Origin: an uncultured Alphaproteobacteria bacterium
Lineage (GTDB): Bacteria > Pseudomonadota > Alphaproteobacteria > HIMB59 > GCA-002718135
Direction of reading: 5' to 3'
NCBI GenBank assembly: GCA_902621165.1
Contig: CACNKX010000002.1
Coordinates: 1 to 64,000 of the forward strand
Length of the DNA stretch: 64,000 nucleotides
Position numbers and translations under genes: made by a program. Shown piece after piece: positions 18,589 through 32,681 of the stretch. Each line of letters begins with the position of its first letter. The stretch's first letter is position 1. The notes under the pieces are model-generated. The model worked only from the letters and a program-made list of their open reading frames with translations, ran no database searches and had not been told where the DNA came from.

Positions 18589-20354
18589 ATGAATAACGAA
18601 ATAACAGGCGCTGAAATTGTCTTAAAAAGCTTAGCTGAACAAGGCGTAGAAGTTGTATTTGGATATCCTGGTGGTGCGGTATTACCCATATACGATACTT
18701 TATTTAAACAGAATTCAATTAAGCACGTTTTAGTAAGACAAGAGGGTGGTGCGATACATGCAGCTGAAGGTTATGCTAGATCTACTGGTAAAACTGGAGT
18801 CGTTCTTGTTACATCAGGACCTGGTGCAACAAATGTTGTTACTGGTTTAACTGACGCAATGATGGATAGTGTACCTATTGTATGTATAACTGGACAGGTA
18901 CCTCAACACCTAATTGGCAGTGATGCATTTCAAGAATGTGATACAACAGGTATAACGAGACCTTGTACTAAACATAATTACTTAGTAAAGGATGTTAATA
19001 AATTGTCTTCTGTATTTCATGAAGCATTTACCATAGCTCAAAATGGAAGACCAGGTCCTGTATTAATTGATATACCTAAAGATGTTCAATTTGCTTCAGG
19101 AACTTATGAAGAAAAAAATAAAATTATTATTCCCTCTCATAGATTGTTTGAACCAAGTCCTGATTTTGAAAAAAATAAAATTGAAGAAGCAGTAGAATTA
19201 ATTTCAAAAGCTAAAAAACCAATTTTTTATATTGGTGGTGGATGTATTAATTCTGGTCCAATGGCCTCAAAATTAGTTAGAGAATTTATAAATATGGTTG
19301 GGTCTCCAGTAACAATGACATTAATGGGTCTGGGGGTAGTAGGTTCATCAGATAAAAACTCACTTGGTATGCTTGGTATGCACGGAATGTATGAAGCTAA
19401 TATGGCAATGCATGAATGTGATGTCATGATTAATATCGGTGCAAGATTTGATGACCGTGTTACAGGAAGACTTGATGCTTTCTCGCCAAATTCAAAAAAA
19501 ATCCATATTGATATTGATGAAAGTAATATTAATAAAACTATAAATGTTGATGTTCCAATAATAGGTGATGTAAAACAGGTTGTTGAAAAGATGATCACTG
19601 TTTGGAAAGAAAAGAAATTTCAAATAGATGATAAAGCGTTAAAATTATGGTGGGATAAAATAAATAAATGGAAAGATATTGATTGTTTAAACTACAATAA
19701 TGAGGGTAAACAGATAAAACCACAATACGCAGTTCAAAGACTCTATGAGTTAACAAAAAATACAAAGACCTTTATTACAACTGAAGTAGGTCAGCACCAA
19801 ATGTGGGCTGCTCAATTTTATAAATTTGAGGAACCAAATAGATGGCTTACATCAGGTGGTTTAGGTACTATGGGGTATGGATTTCCTGCTGCAATTGGAG
19901 CCCAAGTTGGGCATCCAGATGCCCTAGTAGTTGATATAGCTGGAGATGCTTCAATACTCATGAATATTCAAGAAATGAGTACGGCTGTTCAATATAGATT
20001 ACCTGTAAAAATATTTATTTTAAATAATGAATACATGGGCATGGTAAGACAATGGCAGGAACTTTTACATGGGGGAAGGTATTCCGAAAGTTATACTGAT
20101 AGCTTGCCTGATTTTGTTAAATTAGCTGAAAGTTATAAAGCTGTTGGATTAAGAGCAAAGACAACTGATGAACTTGATGACGTTATAACTCAAATGATTG
20201 AAACAAAAAATACAGTAATTGCTGATATCTGGGTTACTAAAGAGGAGAATTGTTTTCCAATGATTCAAAGTGGATCTGCTCATAATGAAATGATGTTAAG
20301 TAAAGATCAAAAACAAGATAAAAAATCAGCCGAAAAAGGAAAAATTTTAGTTTA

Positions 20355-20355
<1 letters not shown>
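18589..20355 (+). CDS. ilvI: acetolactate synthase large subunit
   Basis: ThDP enzyme: VFGYPGGAVLPIYD, GKTGVVLVTSGPGATN, GDASILMNIQEMSTAVQYRLPVKIFILNN. Confidence 0.95.
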
Positions 20356-21916
<1,561 letters not shown>

Positions 21917-21958
21917 ATGAAAGTTTAATTAAATCTTAATTAGTATATAAATCGATAA

Positions 21959-23515
21959 ATGACTGAAAAAATTTACATTTTTGATACAACTCTTCGAGAT
22001 GGAGAGCAATCTCCAGGAGCATCAATGAATTTAGATGAAAAGCTTCAAATTGCTGAAGTACTTGATGCTATGAGAGTTGATATTATTGAAGCAGGATTTC
22101 CAATTGCTTCAAATGGTGATTTTGAAGCAGTTTCTGAGGTTAGTAAGCATGTAAAAAATTCAACTATAGCTGGTTTAGCAAGAGCAAGCTTTAAAGATAT
22201 TGATCGTGCTTGGGAAGCAATACAACATGCTAAGTCCCCAAGAATCCATACTTTTATTGCAACTAGTCCACTTCATATGAAATATAAATTAAAAAAGACT
22301 GAAGAAGAAGTTTTAGAAGCTATCCAAAAAACTGTTTCTCATGCAAGAAATCTTTGTGACAACATTGAATGGAGCTGCGAAGATGGCGGAAGGTCAGAGT
22401 TAGAATTTTTATATAAATGTATCGAGCTTGCAATTAATTCTGGTGCTACAACTATAAATATTCCAGATACTGTTGGTTATACATTACCAGAAGAATTTGG
22501 TAAAATTTTCAAAAATGTTAAAAATAATGTTCCTAATATTGATAAAGCAATTCTTTCAACGCACACCCATAATGATTTAGGATTAGCAACAGCAAATAAT
22601 GTTGCTGCAATTAAAGAAGGTGCAAGACAGGTTGAGTGTACTATTAATGGTATGGGTGAAAGAGCTGGAAACTCATCTTTGGAAGAAATTGTGATGACTT
22701 TGAAAGTAAAAAAAGATCTTATGCCTTTTCATACTGATATTAAAACAGAATCTATTATGAAAGCATCTAGATTAGTATCATCAATAACAGGTTTTCCAGT
22801 TCAACCAAATAAAGCAATTGTAGGTGCAAATGCTTTTGCTCATGAAGCAGGAATACATCAAGATGGTATGCTCAAACATGCCGGAACGTATGAAATAATG
22901 ACACCTGAGTCAATAGGGCTTAACAAATCTTCACTAGTTCTTGGAAAACATTCAGGCAAACATGCATTTTCAGAAAAATTAAAAGAACTAGGTTATGAAG
23001 TAGGTGATAATGCTTTGATGGAATTATTTGGAAGATTTAAAGATTTAGCTGATAAGAAAAAAGAAATTTTTGAAGAAGATTTAATAGCATTAGCAGAAGA
23101 TAGAACTTCGTCATACGATGAACACATTAAATTTGTATCATTAGAAGTAAATGCTGGATCTGTTGAAAAAGCTGAAGCTAAATTAAAGATAGAAATAAAC
23201 GATAAAGTGGAAAATACTAAAATTAGTGGCAACGGCCCTGTTGATGCTACATTTAATGCTATAAAAAAACTCACCAATACAGAATTTAGGCTTAAACTTT
23301 ATCAAGTAAATGCAATTACAGCAGGTACTGATGCACAGGGAGAAGTTACTGTTAGACTTGAGGATGATAATTTATCATCACAAGCAAAAGGAAGTGATCC
23401 TGATATTATTGTTGCATCAGCAAAAGCTTATATTAATGCATTAAACAGATTGATCTTTAAAAAATCTAAATCTATTAAAGAGAATGCAGCAAGTTTAAAA
23501 ATAGAAGGAGTTTAA
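21959..23515 (+). CDS. leuA: 2-isopropylmalate synthase
   Basis: IFDTTLRDGEQSPGASM, HTHNDLGLATANNVAAI, GIHQDGMLKH. Confidence 0.96.
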   Translation: MTEKIYIFDTTLRDGEQSPGASMNLDEKLQIAEVLDAMRVDIIEAGFPIASNGDFEAVSEVSKHVKNSTIAGLARASFKDIDRAWEAIQHAKSPRIHTFIATSPLHMKYKLKKTEEEVLEAIQKTVSHARNLCDNIEWSCEDGGRSELEFLYKCIELAINSGATTINIPDTVGYTLPEEFGKIFKNVKNNVPNIDKAILSTHTHNDLGLATANNVAAIKEGARQVECTINGMGERAGNSSLEEIVMTLKVKKDLMPFHTDIKTESIMKASRLVSSITGFPVQPNKAIVGANAFAHEAGIHQDGMLKHAGTYEIMTPESIGLNKSSLVLGKHSGKHAFSEKLKELGYEVGDNALMELFGRFKDLADKKKEIFEEDLIALAEDRTSSYDEHIKFVSLEVNAGSVEKAEAKLKIEINDKVENTKISGNGPVDATFNAIKKLTNTEFRLKLYQVNAITAGTDAQGEVTVRLEDDNLSSQAKGSDPDIIVASAKAYINALNRLIFKKSKSIKENAASLKIEGV

Positions 23516-24559
<1,044 letters not shown>

Positions 24560-24567
24560 AAATTAAA

Positions 24568-25389
24568 ATGGCACCTAAGTTCCAAATAAAAGTTTTTCAA
24601 ATTTCAAGCTTAGTAAAGAATTTTATAATTATTTCTATTGTTACCTTATCTTTCCTTTTAGTTTTTTTTTCAAAATCTGATTTGTACCTTATAAATGGGA
24701 TAAAAAATATATCTAGTTCAGTAATTATTCCGATTACAAGAGCCATATCAGCTCCAGTAAATGCCTTTTCTAATTTTGTTGATGAATATAATAACTTTAG
24801 AAGTTTAAAATTTGAAAATAAAATTCTTCAAGAAGAAATAATACGATTAAAGAAATGGCAAACATTAGCAATACAAAATTCAAGAGAGAATAAAGTTTTA
24901 AAAAAATTATTAAATGCAACTGATAATAATTTAACTCTAGTAAAGACAGCATCTCTTATCAATAGAAATGATACACTCTATACCAAATTAATAAATTTAA
25001 ATGCTGGTTATGATGATAAAATTATGAAAAATATGTCAGTTATAAACGAACGTGGATTGGTAGGTAAGGTAATTGATACAACTGCAAATAATTCTAGAGT
25101 AATTCTTTTAACTGATCCTAATCTATCTATTTCTGTAAAATCCATATCTGATGGTATTTTTTCTTTGCTTACTGGAAAAGGAGATGGAAAATATTTAGTA
25201 AGCTCATTTGTTAAAGAAAATAAAATGCCTAGATTAGGAGATATTGTAGTTACAAGTGGAACAACTCAAATCTTTCCTGTAGATTTATTAGTTGGAAAAG
25301 TAGCAAAAGTTGAAAAAAATAGATTTTTTGTTTTGCCATTTGTTGATTTTAAAAATATTGATTATGTACAAATTGTTACTTCAGAATAA
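24568..25389 (+). CDS. mreC: rod shape-determining protein MreC
   Basis: N-terminal TM, coiled coil, MreC-type domain (GLVGKVIDTTANNSRVILLTDPN); between mreB and mreD. Confidence 0.93.
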   Translation: MAPKFQIKVFQISSLVKNFIIISIVTLSFLLVFFSKSDLYLINGIKNISSSVIIPITRAISAPVNAFSNFVDEYNNFRSLKFENKILQEEIIRLKKWQTLAIQNSRENKVLKKLLNATDNNLTLVKTASLINRNDTLYTKLINLNAGYDDKIMKNMSVINERGLVGKVIDTTANNSRVILLTDPNLSISVKSISDGIFSLLTGKGDGKYLVSSFVKENKMPRLGDIVVTSGTTQIFPVDLLVGKVAKVEKNRFFVLPFVDFKNIDYVQIVTSE

Positions 25390-25874
25390 TGGAGTTTTCC
25401 AAATTTCTAAACTCCTCATCTAAACTAAATATCATTTTAATTATAAGTTTCTCAATTTCGGTAAATTCCTTTATTTTATTTCCTAATGTTAATAATGCAT
25501 TTTATATATTATTTCATTTAACTTTAATTTATCTAATATTTTATCATTACCATTATTATCTTTATGTTCTAGCTTTCATATATGGAATTTTATTTGATTT
25601 ATTATTATTAAATAATATTGGAGCCCATTTAATTACCTTTTTATCTTTATTAACTTTATTTATATTTTTAAGAAGATATTTAATTAGGTTATCTTCGTAT
25701 CAAATTATATTTATTTATTTTATAACATTAGTTATATTACTTTTAATTGAACAACTTTTAGCAATTCTAATACACAACTATAAATTTAATTTTAGTTCCT
25801 TCTTTAATTTCTTTTTAATTTCTTTAATTATATTTATTCCTACTGTATTTTTGTTTACTAAATTGGATAAGTGA
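25389..25874 (+). CDS. mreD: rod shape-determining protein MreD
   Basis: Multi-TM 161 aa protein in mreBCD order. Confidence 0.85.
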   Translation: MEFSKFLNSSSKLNIILIISFSISVNSFILFPNVNNAFYILFHLTLIYLIFYHYHYYLYVLAFIYGILFDLLLLNNIGAHLITFLSLLTLFIFLRRYLIRLSSYQIIFIYFITLVILLLIEQLLAILIHNYKFNFSSFFNFFLISLIIFIPTVFLFTKLDK

Positions 25875-25875
25875 A

Positions 25876-27678
25876 ATGTTTTACTCAGAGGATAAAAAAC
25901 AATATTCAGTTCTAAATAGAAGAACTTTTTTATTATACATATTAAAAGTATCTTTTTTTGGTATTGTAGGCTGGAGATTGTATGATATTCAAATAAAAGA
26001 CTCACAAAAATATAAAACTCTTTCAAAAAATAATCAAATAGATGTTGAGATTATATACCCTATTAGGGGTAAGATTTATGATACAAACAAAAAGGTTTTA
26101 GCATCTAATATAAAGGTATTTGATGTGTACATAATTCCTGAAAACACAAAGAATATAAATAAATCTTTAAAAGAATTAAATCAAATTATTAAAATTAATT
26201 TTAGTGATAGAAAGAAAATACTAGATTTATCTAAAAAAGTTAAAAAATTTCAAAAAATAAAAGTCTTTGAAAATATAAATTGGTCACAGCTCGAAAAAAT
26301 TGAATCAAATAAACTTAATATAGAGGGAATATTTATTTCTCAAGATTATATGCGAACTTATCAGTTTGATAATACTGTTTCACATTTGATCGGTTATACA
26401 AACAAACCCAATCGGGAAGAAGTTGAATTACCTTTTATTTCAAATATGCCTAACCTAGAGATTGGGAAAGATGGTATTGAAAAAAGTTTTAACCCGTACT
26501 TAATAGGTAAATCAGGACAAAGAGAGATTGAAGTTAATTCTTATGGAAGAGTAATTCGTGAAATATCAAGGCAAGATAGTCAGAAAGGAAGAGATATTCA
26601 TATAACTATCGACCTTAGAATTCAACAATATGCTTTAAATTTATTAAAAGAACACAAAGCAGGATCTGTAGTACTTATGGATATTAAGAATGGTAACATA
26701 TTATGTATGGCCTCAACTCCATCTTATAATCCAAATAAAATTATACAAAAACCAAATAAGGAATATTGGGATTCAATTTTAGAAAACGAATTGTCTCCCC
26801 TAACTTATAGATCTATTCAAGGTTTATATGCTCCAGGTTCAACTTTTAAAATGGTTGTTGCCATAGCTGGGATAATCCATGGAATTATTGATACAAATAC
26901 CAAACATTTTTGTAGTGGAAAAATTGGTTTAGGTGATAGACTTTATCATTGTTGGAAAAATAATGGTCACGGCTCGATGAATGTTAGTAATGCAATCAAA
27001 GAATCATGTGATGTTTTCTTCTATGAAATTTCAAAAAAAATTGGGATAGATAAAATCTCTAAAGTTGCTGAAGATTTTGGTTTAGGCAAAATATATGATA
27101 TCCCTTTACCTAATCAAAAAAAAGGGATTATTCCTTCACGTGATTGGAAAAAGAAAAAATATGATGAAAGTTGGTATCCTGGAGAGACTCTAATCTCTGC
27201 TATTGGTCAAGGGTTTGTATTAACTAATCCACTACAACTTGCAGTAATGACTTCAATTATTGCTTCTAATGGAAAAAATATAAAACCAAATATTATTAAG
27301 CAAAATAACGACATTGAATTTGAAAAATTAGAAAAATACCAAAATGCAATTCAAATTATTAAGAGTTCGATGTTTAAGGTGGTCAATGAAAGTAAAGGTA
27401 CAGCTTATAATTCGAGATCTGCTTTTGCACCTTTTGCTGGTAAGACAGGAACTTCTCAAGTTAGAAGAATAACTGTAGCCGAAAGAGAAAGTGAAGATTT
27501 TAGGAAAAAAGAAGTAGAATGGAAAAAAAGAGATCATGCTTTATTTGTTGGATATATGCCAGTTGAAAATCCTAGATATGCTGTTTCGGTTGTTATTGAA
27601 CATGGAGGTTCGGGAGCATCAACTGCAGCACCCATAGCTAAAGAAATTTTCCAATTTACTAAAAATTTAGAAATTTAA
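25876..27678 (+). CDS. mrdA: penicillin-binding protein 2
   Basis: APGSTFKMVVAIAG (SxxK), GKTGTSQVR (KTG), PBP dimerisation domain; next to rodA. Confidence 0.95.
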   Translation: MFYSEDKKQYSVLNRRTFLLYILKVSFFGIVGWRLYDIQIKDSQKYKTLSKNNQIDVEIIYPIRGKIYDTNKKVLASNIKVFDVYIIPENTKNINKSLKELNQIIKINFSDRKKILDLSKKVKKFQKIKVFENINWSQLEKIESNKLNIEGIFISQDYMRTYQFDNTVSHLIGYTNKPNREEVELPFISNMPNLEIGKDGIEKSFNPYLIGKSGQREIEVNSYGRVIREISRQDSQKGRDIHITIDLRIQQYALNLLKEHKAGSVVLMDIKNGNILCMASTPSYNPNKIIQKPNKEYWDSILENELSPLTYRSIQGLYAPGSTFKMVVAIAGIIHGIIDTNTKHFCSGKIGLGDRLYHCWKNNGHGSMNVSNAIKESCDVFFYEISKKIGIDKISKVAEDFGLGKIYDIPLPNQKKGIIPSRDWKKKKYDESWYPGETLISAIGQGFVLTNPLQLAVMTSIIASNGKNIKPNIIKQNNDIEFEKLEKYQNAIQIIKSSMFKVVNESKGTAYNSRSAFAPFAGKTGTSQVRRITVAERESEDFRKKEVEWKKRDHALFVGYMPVENPRYAVSVVIEHGGSGASTAAPIAKEIFQFTKNLEI

Positions 27679-28775
27679 TGTTAAATAAAATACAAAATTT
27701 AAATTACTTATTGATTTTCTTAATAATATTAATTTCTTTTATTGGTGCAGCAGGTTTATATTCTGCAGCAGGAGGATCATATAATCCTTGGGCATCAAGA
27801 CATTTGATTAGATTGGCACTTTTTATATTTTTAGCAGTTATCTTAGCTTTAATAAATATTAAATATATTTATCAATTTGCTTATGTCTTTTTTATTTTAT
27901 CATTATTACTTTTGCTTTCAGTTGAATTAATAGGTGTTTTTGGTAAAGGAGCAACTAGATGGATAAATGTATTTGGTTTTAGTATCCAACCATCAGAATT
28001 AATAAAAATTACTATAATACTAGCACTAGCTAGATTTTATCATGATTTAAAATTTGATGAAATCAAGCGAATAAAAAATTTATTTTTTCCAATATTAATC
28101 TTATTTTTACCATTTGCTTTAGTTGTTATACAGCCAGATCTTGGAACTGCTTTAAGTATAGCAATGCTTGGAATTCTCATTTTATTTGCAAGTGGAATAA
28201 GAATTTGGAAGTTTGTATTGGGATTTTTTGTTTTGATATTATCAATTCCATTGTCATTAAATTATTTACAACCATATCAAAAAGATAGAATTTTTTCTTT
28301 TTTAAATCCTGAGGCTGATGCACTTGGAAGAGGATATCAACTTATACAATCTAAAATTGCTTTAGGATCTGGCGGTCTAACTGGTAAAGGTTTTTTAGAG
28401 GGATCTCAATCATATCTTCAGTACTTACCTGAAAAGCAGACTGACTTTATCTTTACTTTAATTGGAGAGGAATTTGGTTTTATTGGTACTATGTTTATAA
28501 TTTTACTATTTCTATTATTAATATCAGTTTGTTTTTATATAAGTATTAAATCCAATCATATTTTTGGTAGAATTCTATCAATCGGTGTTGGTAGCAATTT
28601 ATTTATATATGTGATTATGAATATATCTATGGTATCTGGCTTAATGCCTGTTGTTGGAATTCCATTACCTTTAATTTCTTATGGGGGATCAGCAATGCTT
28701 GCAATAATTATATCTTTAGGACTAGTACTTAATGCAGAATTGAATGGAAATTTAAAAAAATTACATAATGCTTGA
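27678..28775 (+). CDS. rodA: rod shape-determining protein RodA
   Basis: SEDS family: GATRWINVFGFSIQPSELIKI, QPDLGTALSI, PVVGIPLPLISYGGSAM. Confidence 0.95.
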   Translation: MLNKIQNLNYLLIFLIILISFIGAAGLYSAAGGSYNPWASRHLIRLALFIFLAVILALINIKYIYQFAYVFFILSLLLLLSVELIGVFGKGATRWINVFGFSIQPSELIKITIILALARFYHDLKFDEIKRIKNLFFPILILFLPFALVVIQPDLGTALSIAMLGILILFASGIRIWKFVLGFFVLILSIPLSLNYLQPYQKDRIFSFLNPEADALGRGYQLIQSKIALGSGGLTGKGFLEGSQSYLQYLPEKQTDFIFTLIGEEFGFIGTMFIILLFLLLISVCFYISIKSNHIFGRILSIGVGSNLFIYVIMNISMVSGLMPVVGIPLPLISYGGSAMLAIIISLGLVLNAELNGNLKKLHNA

Positions 28776-29535
28776 AATAAATAATGTTAATAAATTTTTT
28801 GGAGGATTAAAAGCAGTCCACAATGCAACAATGAAAGTTGAAATGGGCTCAATCACAGGTTTAATAGGTCCAAATGGAGCAGGCAAAACAACATTATTTA
28901 ATACTATTGCAGGATTATATGATCCAGATGAAGGAAGTATTATTCTTAATAATGAAGATATTTCTTTTTTAAAACCTCACGAATTATTTGCAAAAGGAGT
29001 TCTAAGAACTTTTCAAATTGCCCATGAGTTTTCAACTCTAACTGTTCTTGAAAATTTAATGATGGTGCCACCAAATCAATTTGGTGAAAAATTATCGTAC
29101 GCTTTATTAAGTAATGCTAAAGTAAAGCAACAAGAAGAAGAAATAAGACAAAAAGCTATCGATGTAATAAATTTTTTAAATTTAAGTCACTTAACACAAG
29201 AACTTGCAGGCAATTTATCTGGGGGACAAAAAAAACTACTTGAGTTAGGGCGAACTATGATGGTTGATCCTCAAATCGTCTTACTTGATGAGGTAGGGGC
29301 TGGAGTAAACCGAACATTGCTTAATGAAATTACTGATGCAATTTTAAAATTAAATAATGAAAAGAATTATACGTTTTTTGTAATTGAGCATGATATGGAC
29401 CTCATAGAAAAAATTTGCGATCCTGTAATTGTGATGGCTGAAGGTTCAGTTTTATTCAAAGGAAATTTTAATGAAGTGAAAAATAACGAAACAGTTATAG
29501 AGGCATATTTAGGCAAAGGTATTAATAAGAATTAG
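28768..29535 (+). CDS. livG: branched-chain amino acid ABC transporter ATP-binding protein (LivG-like)
   Basis: GLIGPNGAGKTTLFN, LSGGQKKLLELGR; adjacent livF, livH, livM. Confidence 0.85.
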   Translation: MLEINNVNKFFGGLKAVHNATMKVEMGSITGLIGPNGAGKTTLFNTIAGLYDPDEGSIILNNEDISFLKPHELFAKGVLRTFQIAHEFSTLTVLENLMMVPPNQFGEKLSYALLSNAKVKQQEEEIRQKAIDVINFLNLSHLTQELAGNLSGGQKKLLELGRTMMVDPQIVLLDEVGAGVNRTLLNEITDAILKLNNEKNYTFFVIEHDMDLIEKICDPVIVMAEGSVLFKGNFNEVKNNETVIEAYLGKGINKN

Positions 29536-29541
29536 AATTTT

Positions 29542-30246
29542 ATGAATAACTTAATTGGTAAAAAATTAACTGCTGGATATGGAGGGGTCGATATTATTAA
29601 AGATATCAATTTAGAAGTAAATAAAGGTGAAATTGTTGTTATAGTTGGCCCAAATGGAGCAGGTAAATCAACAGCAATGAAAGCATTGCTTGGTATGTTA
29701 AGTTTAACGTCAGGTTCTGTTGAATACTCAAATGAAGAAATTTCTTCAATGCTACCTCAAAATAGAATTAATTTAGGATTGGCATTTGTTCCTCAAACAA
29801 ACAATGTGTTTACTGGTATGACAGTAGAAGAAAATTTAGAAATGGGAGGATTTTTAAGAGATGATGATATTATTCATACCATTAATGATGTTTATGATCT
29901 TTTTCCTATTTTAAAAGAAAAAAGAAATCAAAGCGCAGGAGAATTATCTGGTGGTCAAAGACAACAAGTAGCTTTTGGTAGAGCTCTTATGACTCAACCA
30001 AAAATTTTGATGTTAGATGAACCAACTGCAGGAGTATCACCAATTGTAATGGATGAATTATTTTCAAGAATTATAGAAGTTCGTAAAACTGGTGTTGGCA
30101 TACTAATGGTTGAACAAAATGCAAAACAAGCACTTGCTATTGCTGATAGAGGGTACGTTTTAGTAAATGGAAAAAATAGTAGAGAAGGTACAGGTGAAGA
30201 ACTATTGAATAATCCAGAGGTTAGAAAGTCTTTTTTAGGAGGTTAA
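29542..30246 (+). CDS. livF: branched-chain amino acid ABC transporter ATP-binding protein (LivF-like)
   Basis: VGPNGAGKSTAMKALLG, LSGGQRQQVAFGRALM. Confidence 0.85.
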   Translation: MNNLIGKKLTAGYGGVDIIKDINLEVNKGEIVVIVGPNGAGKSTAMKALLGMLSLTSGSVEYSNEEISSMLPQNRINLGLAFVPQTNNVFTGMTVEENLEMGGFLRDDDIIHTINDVYDLFPILKEKRNQSAGELSGGQRQQVAFGRALMTQPKILMLDEPTAGVSPIVMDELFSRIIEVRKTGVGILMVEQNAKQALAIADRGYVLVNGKNSREGTGEELLNNPEVRKSFLGG

Positions 30247-30247
30247 A

Positions 30248-31261
30248 ATGATTGATTTTCTAAATTCTATAATTGTACTTCTAAATTTTATTATAATTCC
30301 AGGTATTTCTTATGGCTCTCAACTTGCACTTGGTGCACTTGGAGTTACATTTGTTTACGCTATACTTCGTTTTGCCAATTTTGCACATGGTGAAATCATG
30401 TCATTTGGAGCGATGATAACAATTTTATTTACGTGGTTTTTTCAATCACAAAATATTGGTTTAGGAATTCTGCCAACTGCCTTATTAGCTTTACCTATAG
30501 GAATAATAGCAACAATTATCTTATGCATTATTTCTGATAAATTTGTTTTTCAATATTACAGATATCAAAAAAGCGTTCCTGTTGTTTTAGCAATGGTTTC
30601 AATTGGGGTTATGTTTGTAATAAACGCTATAATAAGAATTATAATTGGAACAGAAACTATAAAATTTTCTGATGGACAGAAATTTATAATGAAAGCCAAA
30701 CAGTTTAAAGTAATGACAGGTTTAAATGAAGGATTAGCATTAAAATCTTCTCAAGTTATTACAATATTAATCACTATTTTGCTTTTAACTTTTACTTTCT
30801 GGTTTTTACAAAAAACAAAAACTGGAAAATCAATGAGAGCATTTTCTGATAATGAAGATTTAGCATTATTGTCTGGCATTAATCCTGATAGAGTAGTTTT
30901 TACTACATGGATTATTGTAGGTGTTTTGGCATGTGTTGCAGGTACACTTTATGGATTAGATAAAAGTTATAAGCCAATTATTTATCTCAACTTAGTCTTG
31001 CCAATATTTGCATCAGCAATTGTTGGAGGAATTGGTAGTCCATTTGGAGCTGTGGTAGGTGGATATGTCATCGCTTTTTCAGAAATTATGGTAACGTATG
31101 CTTATAAGAAATTTTTTGTCTATCTACTTCCAAGTTCTATAGAGCCAACAGGTTTAGTACAATTACTTTCAACTGATTATAAATTTGCTGTATCATTTTC
31201 AATTTTAGTTATCGTTTTATTGATTAGACCATCTGGAATATTTAAAGGAAAAGTCTTATGA
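30248..31261 (+). CDS. livH: branched-chain amino acid ABC transporter permease (LivH-like)
   Basis: LALGALGVTFVYAILRFANFAHGE...; multi-TM permease. Confidence 0.85.
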   Translation: MIDFLNSIIVLLNFIIIPGISYGSQLALGALGVTFVYAILRFANFAHGEIMSFGAMITILFTWFFQSQNIGLGILPTALLALPIGIIATIILCIISDKFVFQYYRYQKSVPVVLAMVSIGVMFVINAIIRIIIGTETIKFSDGQKFIMKAKQFKVMTGLNEGLALKSSQVITILITILLLTFTFWFLQKTKTGKSMRAFSDNEDLALLSGINPDRVVFTTWIIVGVLACVAGTLYGLDKSYKPIIYLNLVLPIFASAIVGGIGSPFGAVVGGYVIAFSEIMVTYAYKKFFVYLLPSSIEPTGLVQLLSTDYKFAVSFSILVIVLLIRPSGIFKGKVL

Positions 31262-32631
31262 TGAAGTTTGAAAGATATGAGTGGTTAGCTATCACAATCA
31301 TGATTTCTTTATTTATTTTTGTAGGCTTTATTCAAGGATGGTCAGTAAGTTTAGTAATTTTAAACATGTGCATTATTTCAGCAATAATGACAATGGGAGT
31401 AAATATTTCTTGGGGCTATGCAGGAGTAATTAATTTTGGTGTAATGGGTTTTCTTGCCATGGGTGGATTAGCTGCAGTTCTTGTTTCTTACCCTCCAATT
31501 GCTGAGTCATGGCAGGTTGGAGGTAGAGGGTTAGGTATTAGTTTTGCTTTACTTGTCGTATTGGTCATTGCTGTAATGTATATTAATAAAATAGTAATCC
31601 AAAAAAGAAATAGGTATATTTTAAATTCTCTTATAATTTTTTTTGGTATTTTAATTATCAGACATTTTTATTTAAATGCTACACATAATATTGAAGATAT
31701 TAATCCTGCAATAGCAGGGTTTTTAGGTGGCCTTGGATTACCAATAATTTTCTCTTGGATAGTAGGAGGTTTATTTGCTGCAGGTGTTGCATTTGTAATT
31801 GGTAAAGTAGCTCTTGGATTACGATCAGATTATCTTGCTATTGTAACTCTTGGTATTTCAGAAATAGTTGTTAGTGTTTTAAAACATGAAGAATGGTTAT
31901 CTAGAGGGGTAAAAAATGTAATCGGTTTAAAGAGACCAGTTCCTTATGAAATTGATTTACAAAACGCAGATTGGTTTATAAATTTAGTTACATATCTAAA
32001 TTCATCAAAGTTAAATAACATTATTGATTTGGGTGATAGACAACAAGTATTAAACAATCTTATAATTGATGGTTCAGGAATTTTTGTAAAATTATCTTAC
32101 GCCATTTTATTTCTGATTGTTATGTTGATAATTTTCTATTTTGCAAACAAAGCTCAATTATCTCCTTGGGGAAGGATGATGAGAGCTATAAGAGACAATG
32201 AAACTGCTGCAAATGCAATGGGTAAAGATGTTGTAAAACAACATTTAATAATTTTTGTAATAGGAGCTGCAATTGTAGGTGTTGCGGGTGCAATGCTTGT
32301 TACTTTGGATGGATTATTTACTCCTTCAGGATATCGACCACTTCGTTTCACTTTTATTATTTGGATTATGGTTATTGTAGGTGGTAGTGGTAATAATTTA
32401 GGCGCTATATTTGGTGGTTTTGTCATCTGGTTTGCTTGGATTGAAGCAGCACCACTTACAACATTTATTATTAATCAACTTACAGTAGGATTAGAGCCTA
32501 CTAATGTTCTAAAATTACATTTACTCAATAGCGTTCCTTACTTTAGATACTTATTTATGGGTTTAATTTTATTGTTAATTTTACGCTATAGGCCTAAAGG
32601 AATTATACCTGAGAAAGTAAGGCACTCATAA
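31258..32631 (+). CDS. livM: branched-chain amino acid ABC transporter permease (LivM-like)
   Basis: NISWGYAGVINFGVMGFLAMGG, RAIRDNETAANAMGKDV. Confidence 0.85.
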   Translation: MMKFERYEWLAITIMISLFIFVGFIQGWSVSLVILNMCIISAIMTMGVNISWGYAGVINFGVMGFLAMGGLAAVLVSYPPIAESWQVGGRGLGISFALLVVLVIAVMYINKIVIQKRNRYILNSLIIFFGILIIRHFYLNATHNIEDINPAIAGFLGGLGLPIIFSWIVGGLFAAGVAFVIGKVALGLRSDYLAIVTLGISEIVVSVLKHEEWLSRGVKNVIGLKRPVPYEIDLQNADWFINLVTYLNSSKLNNIIDLGDRQQVLNNLIIDGSGIFVKLSYAILFLIVMLIIFYFANKAQLSPWGRMMRAIRDNETAANAMGKDVVKQHLIIFVIGAAIVGVAGAMLVTLDGLFTPSGYRPLRFTFIIWIMVIVGGSGNNLGAIFGGFVIWFAWIEAAPLTTFIINQLTVGLEPTNVLKLHLLNSVPYFRYLFMGLILLLILRYRPKGIIPEKVRHS

Positions 32632-32634
32632 AAA

Positions 32635-32657
32635 AACCCCAGCTAAAAGCTGGGGTT
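32635..32657 (-). terminator. intrinsic hairpin terminator between convergent livM and binding-protein gene
   Basis: Perfect 10-bp stem AACCCCAGCT-AAA-AGCTGGGGTT; A-run on its left gives a U-tract for the minus-strand transcript. May also act on the plus strand. Confidence 0.85.
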
Positions 32658-32681
32658 AAAATAAAATAATTTTTTTAAGTA

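Noticed and set aside
18541-18589. Possible leader peptide/attenuator upstream of ilvI
   Set aside because: The gap is about 48 bp with no Leu/Val/Ile codon run and no terminator-like hairpin.
19227-19598. 123-aa minus-strand ORF inside ilvI
   Set aside because: Antisense shadow; no independent support.
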